Source of the DNA: Haloarcula sebkhae
GTDB lineage: Archaea; Halobacteriota; Halobacteria; Halobacteriales; Haloarculaceae
Reading direction: 5' to 3'
DNA length: 64,000 bases
NCBI RefSeq assembly: GCF_014647415.1
Contig: NZ_BMPD01000001.1
Coordinates: 558,001 to 622,000, forward strand
Shown: piece after piece, positions 17,731 to 25,937 of the stretch
Numbering within the stretch: the first letter of the stretch is position 1
Layout of the letters: each line of letters opens with the position of its first letter
Translations under genes and position numbers: made by a program
Notes under the pieces: generated by a model
What the model was told of the DNA's origin: nothing
What the model saw: only the letters and a program-made list of their open reading frames with translations
The model's database searches: none

Positions 17731-18927
17731 TCACGCTCGCGGGAGTTCGACGACGAAGTGCGCACCGTCAAGATCGGGATTAGTCAATCCAAGGTCAGTT
17801 TTCCCAGCGGTGTCGGCAAGGTAGATATCACCGCCGAAGCTCGTAACGAGTGTTTCGACGAGATGGAGGCCGCCACCATGCGTGTCGCCCGCCCGTGGGT
17901 CGAAAATCCTGTCGCGCTGGCCCTCGGGAATCCCCGGGCCGCCGTCGACCACGTGAATCTCGACGATGTCGTCGGTCTCGCGGATCGCGACAAATACTGA
18001 CGGGTGATCGTGGCCGTCTCCCGTCGACTGGGCCGTCTCCGCTCGCTGTGCCTCGTCCTGCAGCACTGCCCCGTCCGTCGCGGTCCCCTCGGCCGAGAGT
18101 TCGGCCGCCGGCGTCCCGTGCTCGATAGCGTTCTCTATGAGGTTCCGGAGAACCGGGCGAGCGGCCTCGTTGGTGTATGCCATCGCGCTGTCCGGGGCTC
18201 GAAGCTCGATAGCGATGGGATGTGTTTGCTCGATCCGCCGTATCACCGCCTTAGTAATCCCAACGATGTCGGTCGGTTCGAAGGACGGGTCAGAACCGAG
18301 GGTTTCGACGACAGACCCGGCGTTGTCGACCAGACTGTCGAGTTCGGTTACCTGCTCATGGATCGCGTCCGCCGCCGTTTGAACCGTCTCCGAGTCGGCG
18401 TTACGCCGGATGATCGTCGCCCGGCCGTCGATGACGACAAGCCCGTTCGCGATGTCGTGCCGAAACAGGTCGTTGACGAACGACAGCGTGCTCGCGGTTC
18501 GGGTCGCACGGCTGGCATCCTGACGGGCCCGGACCGCGAGCGTGCCCGCGATGAGTCCCGTAACAGCGCCCGTCTCCATCGCCAACAGGGTGACGAACAC
18601 CGGTTCGGCGATTACTCGGCCCTCCATCATACGGATGAGGACGCTCAGACCGATGACAGTCCCGACTGCGAGGCTGCCAACGACGCTCCAGACGAAAACG
18701 GTCCAGATCTGCTCACCCGGTATCGACGACGAAACGAGGCGATAGCTGCCATACGCCAGCACCAGCGGTAGTAGCCCGTCGAGGGCCAACGCGAGCGCGG
18801 GGCCGCCGATCTGACCGATACGCTGTGTCTCGATACCGAGGTGCCAGACGATGGCTGCACCTGTGAGAGCGAGGCCGAAGCCAGCGAGCAGCCACGGCGC
18901 AAGGCGGGCCCGGACACCGCGGTACAT
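17731..18927 (-). CDS. Membrane sensor histidine kinase
   Basis: It has 398 residues starting MYRGVRARLAPW; an upstream ATG 11 codons earlier is possible. The N-terminal half has about five transmembrane segments with no large extracytoplasmic domain, so it may sense the membrane. The H-box is LFRHDIANGL, the N-box LRNLIENAIEH, G1 VDGGPGIPEG and G2 GGGLHLVE, all haloarchaeal HK style. A linker rich in Glu/Ala/Asp interrupts the ATPase after the N-box. The partner regulator is not adjacent. Confidence 0.85.
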   Translation of the reverse strand: MYRGVRARLAPWLLAGFGLALTGAAIVWHLGIETQRIGQIGGPALALALDGLLPLVLAYGSYRLVSSSIPGEQIWTVFVWSVVGSLAVGTVIGLSVLIRMMEGRVIAEPVFVTLLAMETGAVTGLIAGTLAVRARQDASRATRTASTLSFVNDLFRHDIANGLVVIDGRATIIRRNADSETVQTAADAIHEQVTELDSLVDNAGSVVETLGSDPSFEPTDIVGITKAVIRRIEQTHPIAIELRAPDSAMAYTNEAARPVLRNLIENAIEHGTPAAELSAEGTATDGAVLQDEAQRAETAQSTGDGHDHPSVFVAIRETDDIVEIHVVDGGPGIPEGQRDRIFDPRAGDTHGGGLHLVETLVTSFGGDIYLADTAGKTDLGLTNPDLDGAHFVVELPRA

Positions 18928-19150
18928 GGTTACTACTTGTGCTCGAATGGCTAATTCCATTTGGTTAGCAAGCCGGTAAGACCGAGCGCGGGACCGGAGC
19001 GCCTACAGCCAGCCGGGAGAGCTGGCTGCGTGTGCGCCATGACAGTATTACCCATCCCCTAATCGCCAGACGACGGTCGGTTTTCTCTGTTTCCTACCAG
19101 AGCATCGTACCGACACTGTTATCCGTGGTGCTGGCATCTCTTTGGTTGCA

Positions 19151-19345
19151 ATGGCGAAAGGAACGGTTGATTTCTTCAACGACACTGGCGGTTACGGTTT
19201 CATCGACACTGAGGACGCGGACGAGGACGTCTTCTTCCACATGGAAGATATCGGCGGCCCGGACCTCGAGGAAGGACAGGAGCTCGAATTTGACATCGAG
19301 CAGGCGGACAAGGGTCCGCGCGCCAACAACGTCACGAGGCTCTAA
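19151..19345 (+). CDS. cspA: Cold-shock domain protein, copy 1
   Basis: It has 64 residues from MAKGTVDFFNDTGGYGFI. RNP1 (GGYGFI) and RNP2 (VFFHMED) RNA-binding motifs are intact. These small OB-fold proteins bind single-stranded RNA or DNA and act as RNA chaperones. I prefer ATG 19151 to the TTG three codons upstream. A near-identical second copy begins 2 bp after the stop. Confidence 0.92.
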   Translation: MAKGTVDFFNDTGGYGFIDTEDADEDVFFHMEDIGGPDLEEGQELEFDIEQADKGPRANNVTRL

Positions 19346-19347
19346 CA

Positions 19348-19542
19348 ATGGCGGAAGGCACTGTCGACTTCTTCAACGACACTGGTGGCTACGGCTTCAT
19401 CGAAACCGACGATGCGGACGAAGACGTCTTCTTCCACATGGAAGACGTCGGCGGCCCTGACCTCGAAGAGGGACAGGAAGTCGAGTTCGACATCGAGCAG
19501 GCGGACAAGGGTCCGCGTGCGACCAACCTCACGCGACTGTAA
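19348..19542 (+). CDS. cspA: Cold-shock domain protein, copy 2
   Basis: It has 64 residues, differing from copy 1 at only about ten positions, with GGYGFI and VFFHMED conserved. The start lies 2 bp after the stop of copy 1, so both are in one transcript. The duplicates agree in protein but differ at many third positions, so the duplication is old and both copies are under selection. Confidence 0.92.
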   Translation: MAEGTVDFFNDTGGYGFIETDDADEDVFFHMEDVGGPDLEEGQEVEFDIEQADKGPRATNLTRL

Positions 19543-19708
19543 GACGGCTTCTGTCTACAGTCTAGCACTATAATCACTTGTCAGCGGTCGCGGTGTACCA
19601 TAGCGTACACGACGGTGGCGCTGGCACGTACATAACTCACGACGAGCAACAGCGCTCGTCGAGACACGTCACTACGTGAGCGGTCGCGACATCGCTCGAT
19701 AGGCAATT

Positions 19709-20449
19709 CTACGTGAGGAGTGGCGACGCCGCCCGATAGACGATCTCCATCGGGAGGCCCACCGCGTCCCGCGGCGGCTCAGGCGGGAGCGTGTACAGCT
19801 CCCCGTCACCCGGGGCAGCCGTGTACGCGAGCACAACGGCGTCCAGTACGTCGTCGACGGCCACCGCTGCACCACCGGTCGCTTCGGCGGCTTTCTGGAC
19901 TGTCGGGGCGGCGTCGCGGTCGTGCTGTGCAAGAATCCGCATCCGCTCGGCGTATCCCCCAGCAGTGCGCTTCGAGTAGCTAAGCGGCTCACCGGCGAGG
20001 GCCCGGAAGCAGACCTCCGGGTGGGATTCTCGGATAGCGGCGGCGGCCTCGGGCAGTTCCTGCAAGAGCTCGTCGACCCGGGCGAGGCTGTCGCTGCGCG
20101 CGAACGCCCGTTCGGAGAGGTCGTGGTCGGTCTTGCGCCTGTGGACGCGATTGGCCGTCGAGTAGCGCTGTTTTCGGGTCGCTTCTCGTACCGGCGGCGT
20201 GTGGATCGTCGTGCTGCGCGCTCCGAGGACTGACCGGGCGAGTTCGTCGCACCGGCGGTCCGGTTCGCCGGATTCCACGAGTCCGATCGGCACCCCGACC
20301 AGAATCCGGCGGGCGCGCTCCTCGTAGGCTGACCAGCACTCACCGATACTGTCGAACACCGACGCGTGGTCGAAACCGTCGCCGGTGAACGCGACAGCGA
20401 CCCAGGACTCGTCGCTCCGATCAACGCCGACGTACAGCGGTTCCGCCAT
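19709..20449 (-). CDS. DUF429 domain protein
   Basis: It has 246 residues from MAEPLYVGVDRSDESWVAV. The N-terminal VGVDRS resembles the first strand of an RNase-H/actin-like fold. ILVGVPIGL, CDELARSVLG and VAVDDVLDAVVLAY are shared DUF429 motifs. The family is predicted to be nuclease-like but is uncharacterised. It is the last of three minus-strand genes (20946 to 19709) that may form an operon. Confidence 0.75.
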   Translation of the reverse strand: MAEPLYVGVDRSDESWVAVAFTGDGFDHASVFDSIGECWSAYEERARRILVGVPIGLVESGEPDRRCDELARSVLGARSTTIHTPPVREATRKQRYSTANRVHRRKTDHDLSERAFARSDSLARVDELLQELPEAAAAIRESHPEVCFRALAGEPLSYSKRTAGGYAERMRILAQHDRDAAPTVQKAAEATGGAAVAVDDVLDAVVLAYTAAPGDGELYTLPPEPPRDAVGLPMEIVYRAASPLLT

Positions 20450-20559
20450 TGTGGATACTCGTTCCGACGGGCGCAAAAGTGTACCCCGAGGTGTTTCTTG
20501 GCCAACTGGTCTGGTCTCCGGCTAGCTGTCCAAGCGCTGGCTGCCCCGACGGCTGGTCG

Positions 20560-20745
20560 TTACGACTGCCCGAACTTCGTGAGTTCCTTGAGCGGTACGA
20601 GCCGGTGTTCCATCGCTGGCTTCGTGTAGCCAGCCGACTCCTCGGAGACGCCGCTGGTGAACACCAGCATCTTCTGTTGGAGGACGTGCGGTACGCCGTC
20701 GTTGTCCCGGATGATGTCGACCGAGCGCCACGCTTCGTCTTCCAT
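20560..20745 (-). CDS. Small conserved haloarchaeal protein
   Basis: It has 61 residues (MEDEAWRSVDIIRDNDGVP onward). The segment QQKMLVFTSGVSEESAGYTKPAMEHRLVPL is one I recognise as conserved and short across haloarchaea. There is no signal peptide or metal motif. It is 42 bp downstream of the zinc-ribbon gene on the same strand. Function unknown. Confidence 0.65.
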   Translation of the reverse strand: MEDEAWRSVDIIRDNDGVPHVLQQKMLVFTSGVSEESAGYTKPAMEHRLVPLKELTKFGQS

Positions 20746-20787
20746 GTGTCATCCCCACACACTGCTGCCACCTGTCTCTTTCCCCCG

Positions 20788-20946
20788 TCAGGAGTCCGGC
20801 CCGACGAATATCGTTCGGAGTCGTGCACCGCAGTTCGGACAGCACAGCGTCTGCCAGCGGTCGGTGTCGAGGTCGGCGAACGTCTCCCGTCGAATGGCTT
20901 CCTCGGCAGAGACCGACCGGCCGCAGGTGTCACACTCCTCGACCAT
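20788..20946 (-). CDS. Small zinc-ribbon protein
   Basis: It has 52 residues starting MVEECDTCGRSVSAEE. Two pairs, CDTC (with one extra Cys downstream) and CPNC, about 30 residues apart, form a zinc ribbon. Such stand-alone ribbons are frequent in haloarchaea, with functions mostly unassigned. It is probably first in the 20946-19709 operon. Confidence 0.65.
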   Translation of the reverse strand: MVEECDTCGRSVSAEEAIRRETFADLDTDRWQTLCCPNCGARLRTIFVGPDS

Positions 20947-21021
20947 ACGTCGGGGTTGGCAGGCCGCGGACAAAACCCGCTCGCCCACAGGCATTTAGCC
21001 GGCCCGAGCGTGGGGCCGGAT

Positions 21022-21744
21022 ATGGACGGCGTCGTACTCGCTGCCGGCGAAGGGACGCGGATGCGGCCGCTCACTGCGGACAAACCGAAGGGACTCGTCG
21101 AGGTGGACGGAAAGCCACTGCTGACACACTGCTTCGAGACGCTGCTGTCGGTCGGCGTCGACCGATTGGTGGTCGTCGTCGGCTACCGCGGCGACGACAT
21201 CCGATCTCACTACGGCGACCAGTACCAGAACACGCCAATAGCGTACGTCCAGCAGGACGAGCAGTTGGGGCTGGCGCACGCGCTCGAACAGGCCAGTTCC
21301 GCCGTCGACGGGACCTTCGTCGTGCTGAACGGCGACAACGTCTGCCGGGCGAACCTTGGCGACGCGCTCGACCGACACCGCGAGACTGACGCCAGCGCGA
21401 CGCTGCTCGTCGAGGACGTGTCGCGGGCGGAAGCTAGGTCGACCGGTGTCGTCACGACAGACGGCGAGGGCGGGGTGACCGGCCTCGTCGAGAAGCCGTC
21501 GGACCCGCCGTCGACGCTTGTCACCCGAGGCTTCTTCGCGTTCGAACCGGCCATCGGCCACGCCTGCGCGCTGACGCGCCCCTCCGAGCGTGGCGAGTAC
21601 GAACTGCCCGACGCAATTGACTTGCTGTTGAGCGCCGGCCACCGGGTCGAGGCGGTCGAACTGGAGGGGTGGTGTCACAACGTCAACGAACCGGGTGACA
21701 TCGATACCGTCGAACAGCGACTCAGCGAGAGCGTCGGGGGCTGA
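21022..21744 (+). CDS. Sugar-phosphate nucleotidyltransferase
   Basis: It has 240 residues with the canonical N-terminal signature LAAGEGTRMRPLT (residues 6-18) and the lysine of KPKGLVEV, an NTP and sugar-phosphate binding loop. LNGDN (about 105) is the metal-binding motif. The C-terminal WCHNVNEPGD matches the acceptor region. It makes a UDP- or dTDP-sugar from a sugar 1-phosphate for glycosylation or exopolysaccharide. No acyl-transferase LbH tail follows, so it is the short uridylyltransferase-like type. Confidence 0.85.
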   Translation: MDGVVLAAGEGTRMRPLTADKPKGLVEVDGKPLLTHCFETLLSVGVDRLVVVVGYRGDDIRSHYGDQYQNTPIAYVQQDEQLGLAHALEQASSAVDGTFVVLNGDNVCRANLGDALDRHRETDASATLLVEDVSRAEARSTGVVTTDGEGGVTGLVEKPSDPPSTLVTRGFFAFEPAIGHACALTRPSERGEYELPDAIDLLLSAGHRVEAVELEGWCHNVNEPGDIDTVEQRLSESVGG

Positions 21745-21801
21745 CAGGCGACTCGTCGTCCCCGACAGAACACCGAAGGCAGTCCGCCCCAATACAGGGG
21801 T

Positions 21802-22398
21802 ATGACAGCCAGCCGACCGCTCGTACTCGTCGTACTCACCGTTTTCGTCTCACTGGCGGGCTGTGGTGCGTTTTTTCGGACTGGGGAAACAGGGCCAGAA
21901 CCGACGATAACGCCCGCCACCGTGCCGACAGAGGAGCCACAGGCGGTGGAAGCGACAGACGAAGGAAGCTACTGGGGGAACGTCTCCGTCGACGCCAACC
22001 GGTCAGCGGTAACACAGCCGCGAGTCCTCGAACTACGACCGAACTGCAAGCGGCCACCGGGACTGGTCGTCCATATTCAGGTGCTGGCGCTGCGGAACAA
22101 CGACCCGGCGACAAACGAGGGCATCAACACCACCTGGCAGTTCGCGTCCCCGTCGAACCGGGACCTGACGGGACCGTACGCGAACTTCGTCCGGACAATC
22201 CAGAGCAGGTTCGAACCGCTCTTGAACGCGACGGGCGTGCGGTACGGGCCGCTGGACCGCGACGGCGACACCGCCTCACAGTCGGTGACGGTCGTCAACG
22301 GGACCGGAGCGACGACAAGCTACCAGTGGACGGTGAAAAAGCAGACCGAAGCGCCCTACGAGGGCTGCTGGATGACGGCTGGCGTCACGCCGGCCTAA
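21802..22398 (+). CDS. Predicted lipoprotein
   Basis: It has 198 residues. A hydrophobic N-terminus ends in the lipobox LAGC (Cys21), then a Thr/Pro/Glu-rich spacer and a globular region with several N-X-T/S sequons. No family was recognised. Its stop overlaps the convergent permease stop by 4 bp. Confidence 0.7.
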   Translation: MTASRPLVLVVLTVFVSLAGCGAFFRTGETGPEPTITPATVPTEEPQAVEATDEGSYWGNVSVDANRSAVTQPRVLELRPNCKRPPGLVVHIQVLALRNNDPATNEGINTTWQFASPSNRDLTGPYANFVRTIQSRFEPLLNATGVRYGPLDRDGDTASQSVTVVNGTGATTSYQWTVKKQTEAPYEGCWMTAGVTPA

Positions 22399-23474
22399 CC
22401 TTCCATCCCGCTGAAGGAGAGGCCGCCCTCGATGTAGCGCTGGGCGAACAGATACGCCAGCATGATCGGCGAGGCGAAGGTGAGCGCGAACGCGGAGAAG
22501 CGCGCCCATGGGATGGAGTACTCGTCGACCATCGCGTACAGGCCGACCGGCAGGGTGTAGTTCTCCGTCCCCAGCAGCGTCTGGGCGACGACGAACTCCG
22601 TCCACCCGGTGAGGAAGACGAAGATGAACACCGTCGCCAGCCCGGCGGTCGACATCGGAATGATGACCTCGGTGACGACCCGCCACGGCGGCGCGCCGTC
22701 GACGACGGCGGCCTCCTCGTAGGAGACCGGAATGCCGTCCATGTAGGTCTTCAGTAGCCAGGTGTTGAACGGGACAGCGGTCGCCGCGTAGTACACCGCA
22801 AGCGCCAGCTTGCTGTCGTTGATGCCGAACTGGACGTACAGCGCGTACATCCCGATGAGCAGGGCGACTCCGAGACCGCCCCCGACCTGCGTCATCAGCA
22901 CGTAGAGGAACAGGATCTTCCGGCGGAAGAGGAACTCCCGGCGCGAGAGAGCATACGCCGCCGGAATGATGAGCGACATCGCGATCAGAACAGTTGGAAT
23001 CGCCACCATGAGGCTGTTCCAGAGGAAGCGCTTGAACTCCGACGGACGGGTGACGCCGTAGTCGGAGGCGTCCAGAATTTCGATCCCCGGCGTCTGGAAC
23101 ACGAAGGCGAGGTCGGTGAACGGGATGGCCGCGGTAACCGAGTACGACGGCACGATGAGGTCGCCGATTACCCAGATGAACGGTTTGACCGTCGGATTGG
23201 TGGGCAGTAGTGAGAAGCTCTCTGAGGTGTACAGCGAGCTTCCGGAGCCGGAGAGGGCCGCCATCAGAATCCAGTAGATCGGGAAGAGCAGCGCCAGCAC
23301 GACCAGCGTCGCACCGATGGTCGAGAGGATGACCTTCAGAACTTCGGACGCGGGCAGTTCGCCCCGACGGACCGCCTGCACGGTGTAAGACCACTTTCGG
23401 ACCGTCCGTGCTGGCATCGTCGCGAACGTCTTGATGTCATCGCCGAGCTTCCTGGCGATCGCATCGAGCAACAT
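22395..23474 (-). CDS. Carbohydrate ABC transporter permease (MalG-like)
   Basis: It has 359 residues from MLLDAIARKLGDDIKTF. About six transmembrane segments surround the EAA loop EEAAVVDGAPPWRVVTEVIIP, which couples to the ATPase. The start overlaps the stop of the MalF-like gene (TGATG), typical of a co-translated pair. It forms the membrane channel for maltose or maltodextrin uptake with the other subunits. The amylase and glucoamylase neighbours support an alpha-glucan substrate. Confidence 0.88.
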   Translation of the reverse strand: MLLDAIARKLGDDIKTFATMPARTVRKWSYTVQAVRRGELPASEVLKVILSTIGATLVVLALLFPIYWILMAALSGSGSSLYTSESFSLLPTNPTVKPFIWVIGDLIVPSYSVTAAIPFTDLAFVFQTPGIEILDASDYGVTRPSEFKRFLWNSLMVAIPTVLIAMSLIIPAAYALSRREFLFRRKILFLYVLMTQVGGGLGVALLIGMYALYVQFGINDSKLALAVYYAATAVPFNTWLLKTYMDGIPVSYEEAAVVDGAPPWRVVTEVIIPMSTAGLATVFIFVFLTGWTEFVVAQTLLGTENYTLPVGLYAMVDEYSIPWARFSAFALTFASPIMLAYLFAQRYIEGGLSFSGMEG

Positions 23475-24436
23475 CAGTCGTTCACCCCGTCGGCGAGCTT
23501 GCCTTTCTTGACGTTGAGCCACATGAACGCGCCGATGAACACGAGCGCGATGATGCTGATGGCCGCACCACGGCCGTACTGCTGGAACGACAGTGCCTCA
23601 CGGTAGCCGTAGACGACGATGAGTTCGTTCGCCCGCGCCGGGCCGCCCTGGTTGAACACGAACGGAATGAGGAACTGCTGGAACGACGCCGCAGATGTCA
23701 GAATCGACGCAAACAGGACAGGCCGTTTGATTGACGGAAGCGTGATGTGCGCAAAGCGTGCGAGGAACCCCGCGCCATCGACGACGGCCGCCTCGTGGAG
23801 TTCCTCGGGTACGTCCTGTAGCGCGCTGACGGTGATGATGACCATGAACGGGTACGCCAGCCACGCCTCCGTGACGTTGTATGCGATGAAGGCGGTCCAG
23901 CGGCCCGAGAGCCACGCGACCGAACTCGCCCCGAACGCGGTCAGCAGTTGATTCATCAGCCCGAACTCGGCGGAACTGAAGATGCCGCGCCACACGGTGA
24001 TAGTGAATATCGGCGGCAGCCCCATCGGGAAGATGATGAGCGAGCGCAGGACGCGCTTGCCGCGGACGAGTTCGCTTGTCACGATAAGCGCGATAGCCAG
24101 GCTCGCCCCGATTTTGAGCGTGACACTCGTGGCGACGAACAGCCAAGTAACGCCGAATGAATTCCAGAACTGGCCGTCGGTCAGCACGTCGGCGTAGTTC
24201 TCCAGCCCGACGAACAGCGCGTCACCGAACGTGAGTACGGCGACGACGCCCTCGCCGGCGAACAGGTTCGCTGGCTCGGCGTTGGTAAACGAGATCCCCA
24301 GCAGGTAAAGCACCGGGAACAGCATGAACGCCGAGAACACGAACAGTCCCGGGAGCACTAGCAGTAACGACGCGTCGTCCCGCGTCAGAAACGGGACCGA
24401 CTCGATCCGGTCCGCCGCTCGTGAAACCGTACTCAT
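23474..24436 (-). CDS. Carbohydrate ABC transporter permease (MalF-like)
   Basis: It has 320 residues with six or more transmembrane segments; its EAA loop is LHEAAVVDGAGFLARFAHITLP. It follows the binding-protein gene by 9 bp and overlaps the MalG-like gene. Unlike enteric MalF it has no large periplasmic P2 loop, which is usual outside enterics. Confidence 0.88.
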   Translation of the reverse strand: MSTVSRAADRIESVPFLTRDDASLLLVLPGLFVFSAFMLFPVLYLLGISFTNAEPANLFAGEGVVAVLTFGDALFVGLENYADVLTDGQFWNSFGVTWLFVATSVTLKIGASLAIALIVTSELVRGKRVLRSLIIFPMGLPPIFTITVWRGIFSSAEFGLMNQLLTAFGASSVAWLSGRWTAFIAYNVTEAWLAYPFMVIITVSALQDVPEELHEAAVVDGAGFLARFAHITLPSIKRPVLFASILTSAASFQQFLIPFVFNQGGPARANELIVVYGYREALSFQQYGRGAAISIIALVFIGAFMWLNVKKGKLADGVND

Positions 24437-24445
24437 GGGCGTTTC

Positions 24446-25720
24446 TCACTCCCAGTTGCTACGGATTTCCTCGGCGGCGGTCGTCAGTGCGTCTTCGGCG
24501 CTCGCGTCGCCGTTGAACGCTTCGATGAGAGCGTTCTCAAGCGGCGACCACACCTTGTTCATGCGCGGGTCGGTCGGCATCGGGATTCCTTGGCTGACGG
24601 TCTGGGAGTACGTCTGGACGTGGTCGGGAAGTTCGTCGCTGCCGACGAGGCTGTCGAGCACCGGAATCGCGCCCTGCTCCTCGGCGAGCCGCGTCGCGTG
24701 GTCCTCGTTGGTGGCGAACCACTCGACGAAGTTCCGGGCGGCCGTGGCGTCGGCCCCGCCCTCGTTCATCGCGTCCGCAAAGTACCACATCGAGATGCCG
24801 GTGTACGGCGTCACCTCGCCGCCGTCGATGGCAGGGAACGTCGCCACTTCGTAGTTCACGTCGCTCTGGTTCAGCGTCGCCAGGTACCACGGCCCGTTGA
24901 CCGCAAAGGCGGCGTTCCCCTCCGAGAACGTCGCGGCCTGCGGTTCGTAGTTCGGGTCGTCGGGCATGTACGGACGGAGGGTGTCGAGGGCGAACTGAAG
25001 CCCTTCGACGGCTTCGTCGGCATCCAGCCCGAGCGCCGGGTCCTGCTCCGGGTCGAAGTAGTAGCCACCGAAGGCCTGAATCCACCCGCTGGTGAAGTAC
25101 GGATCAAACGGCGCAGCAAGGCCGTACTGGCTGCTGCTCGGGTCGTGGTACTCCTCCATTACCGACACCATGTCGTCGATAGTCTCAGGTGGTTCGTCGA
25201 CGATATCGGTGTTGTAGATGAGCGTCACCGTCTCCGCCGAGTGCGGAAGGCCGACGACGGCGTCGTCGAACTGGACGGCGGAGGCGGCGGCGTCCGTGAA
25301 CTGGTCTAAGCTCACAGAAAGTTCGTCGGACTGGTCGACGACGAACTCGCGCTGGTAGTAGTCGCCCACCCAGTCGTGCGCCCACTCGAAGATCTCCGGC
25401 CCCTGCCCGGCCGGAATCGCGCTCGTAGTCTTCTTTTCCATGTTGGAGATGTCCGACCCCTCGACGGCGAACTCCGTCTCGCTCGTGAACGTCTCCATCG
25501 CGTCCTTGCGTGCGGGGATCTCCGAATCCTGGAGCTGGTACCACGCCGTTGCAGTCCCGCTGGACTGCTGACTCCCGCCGTTGGACCCGCTGCTGGACCC
25601 GTCGCCTGACGCCGTTCCCCCGTCCGAGCCGCCATTACCCTGCTCTTGCACGCTACAGCCAGCCAGGGCTGCAGCCGCACCAACGCCGCCGATCCGCTTG
25701 AGCACGGTCCGTCGTTCCAT
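24446..25720 (-). CDS. Sugar ABC transporter substrate-binding lipoprotein
   Basis: The mature protein starts at the lipobox: MERRTVLKRIGG then AAAALAGC, an RR Tat-like motif followed by Cys (25720 start; two upstream in-frame ATGs are possible). A Gly/Ser-rich tether follows, then a binding-protein fold with motifs usual in maltose-type SBPs (QGPEIFEWAHDWVGDYY, TIDDMVSVMEEY, AAFAVNGPWYL). It captures maltodextrin at the cell surface. It is first in the three-gene minus-strand operon. Confidence 0.88.
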   Translation of the reverse strand: MERRTVLKRIGGVGAAAALAGCSVQEQGNGGSDGGTASGDGSSSGSNGGSQQSSGTATAWYQLQDSEIPARKDAMETFTSETEFAVEGSDISNMEKKTTSAIPAGQGPEIFEWAHDWVGDYYQREFVVDQSDELSVSLDQFTDAAASAVQFDDAVVGLPHSAETVTLIYNTDIVDEPPETIDDMVSVMEEYHDPSSSQYGLAAPFDPYFTSGWIQAFGGYYFDPEQDPALGLDADEAVEGLQFALDTLRPYMPDDPNYEPQAATFSEGNAAFAVNGPWYLATLNQSDVNYEVATFPAIDGGEVTPYTGISMWYFADAMNEGGADATAARNFVEWFATNEDHATRLAEEQGAIPVLDSLVGSDELPDHVQTYSQTVSQGIPMPTDPRMNKVWSPLENALIEAFNGDASAEDALTTAAEEIRSNWE

Positions 25721-25756
25721 TGTCATGGATAGATATTGGATGAAATAGTCCTTCAT

Positions 25757-25937
25757 AACTTAAATCATTCGGAAATAGAAGGATACAATGATGATAGATT
25801 CCGAGACTCGACAGCGAATTGCTCCGATGTGTGTCGGTTTTAGTGAACCCAAGTGGCCGGAAATTACGATGTGATAGTTTTTCTTAAATTCAGCTCGAAA
25901 CGTAACACTCACAGTACCGTCCCCGCACCGTAGGCGT
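25757..25937. promoter_or_regulatory. Divergent promoter region of the maltodextrin genes
   Basis: AT-rich DNA between the transport operon and the GH13 gene. A TATA-like ttcttaaatt near 25885 serves the plus strand, about 50 bp before 25938. A gatttaagttat (read on minus) near 25765 serves the minus strand. I saw no clear TrmB-type inverted repeat. Confidence 0.4.
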
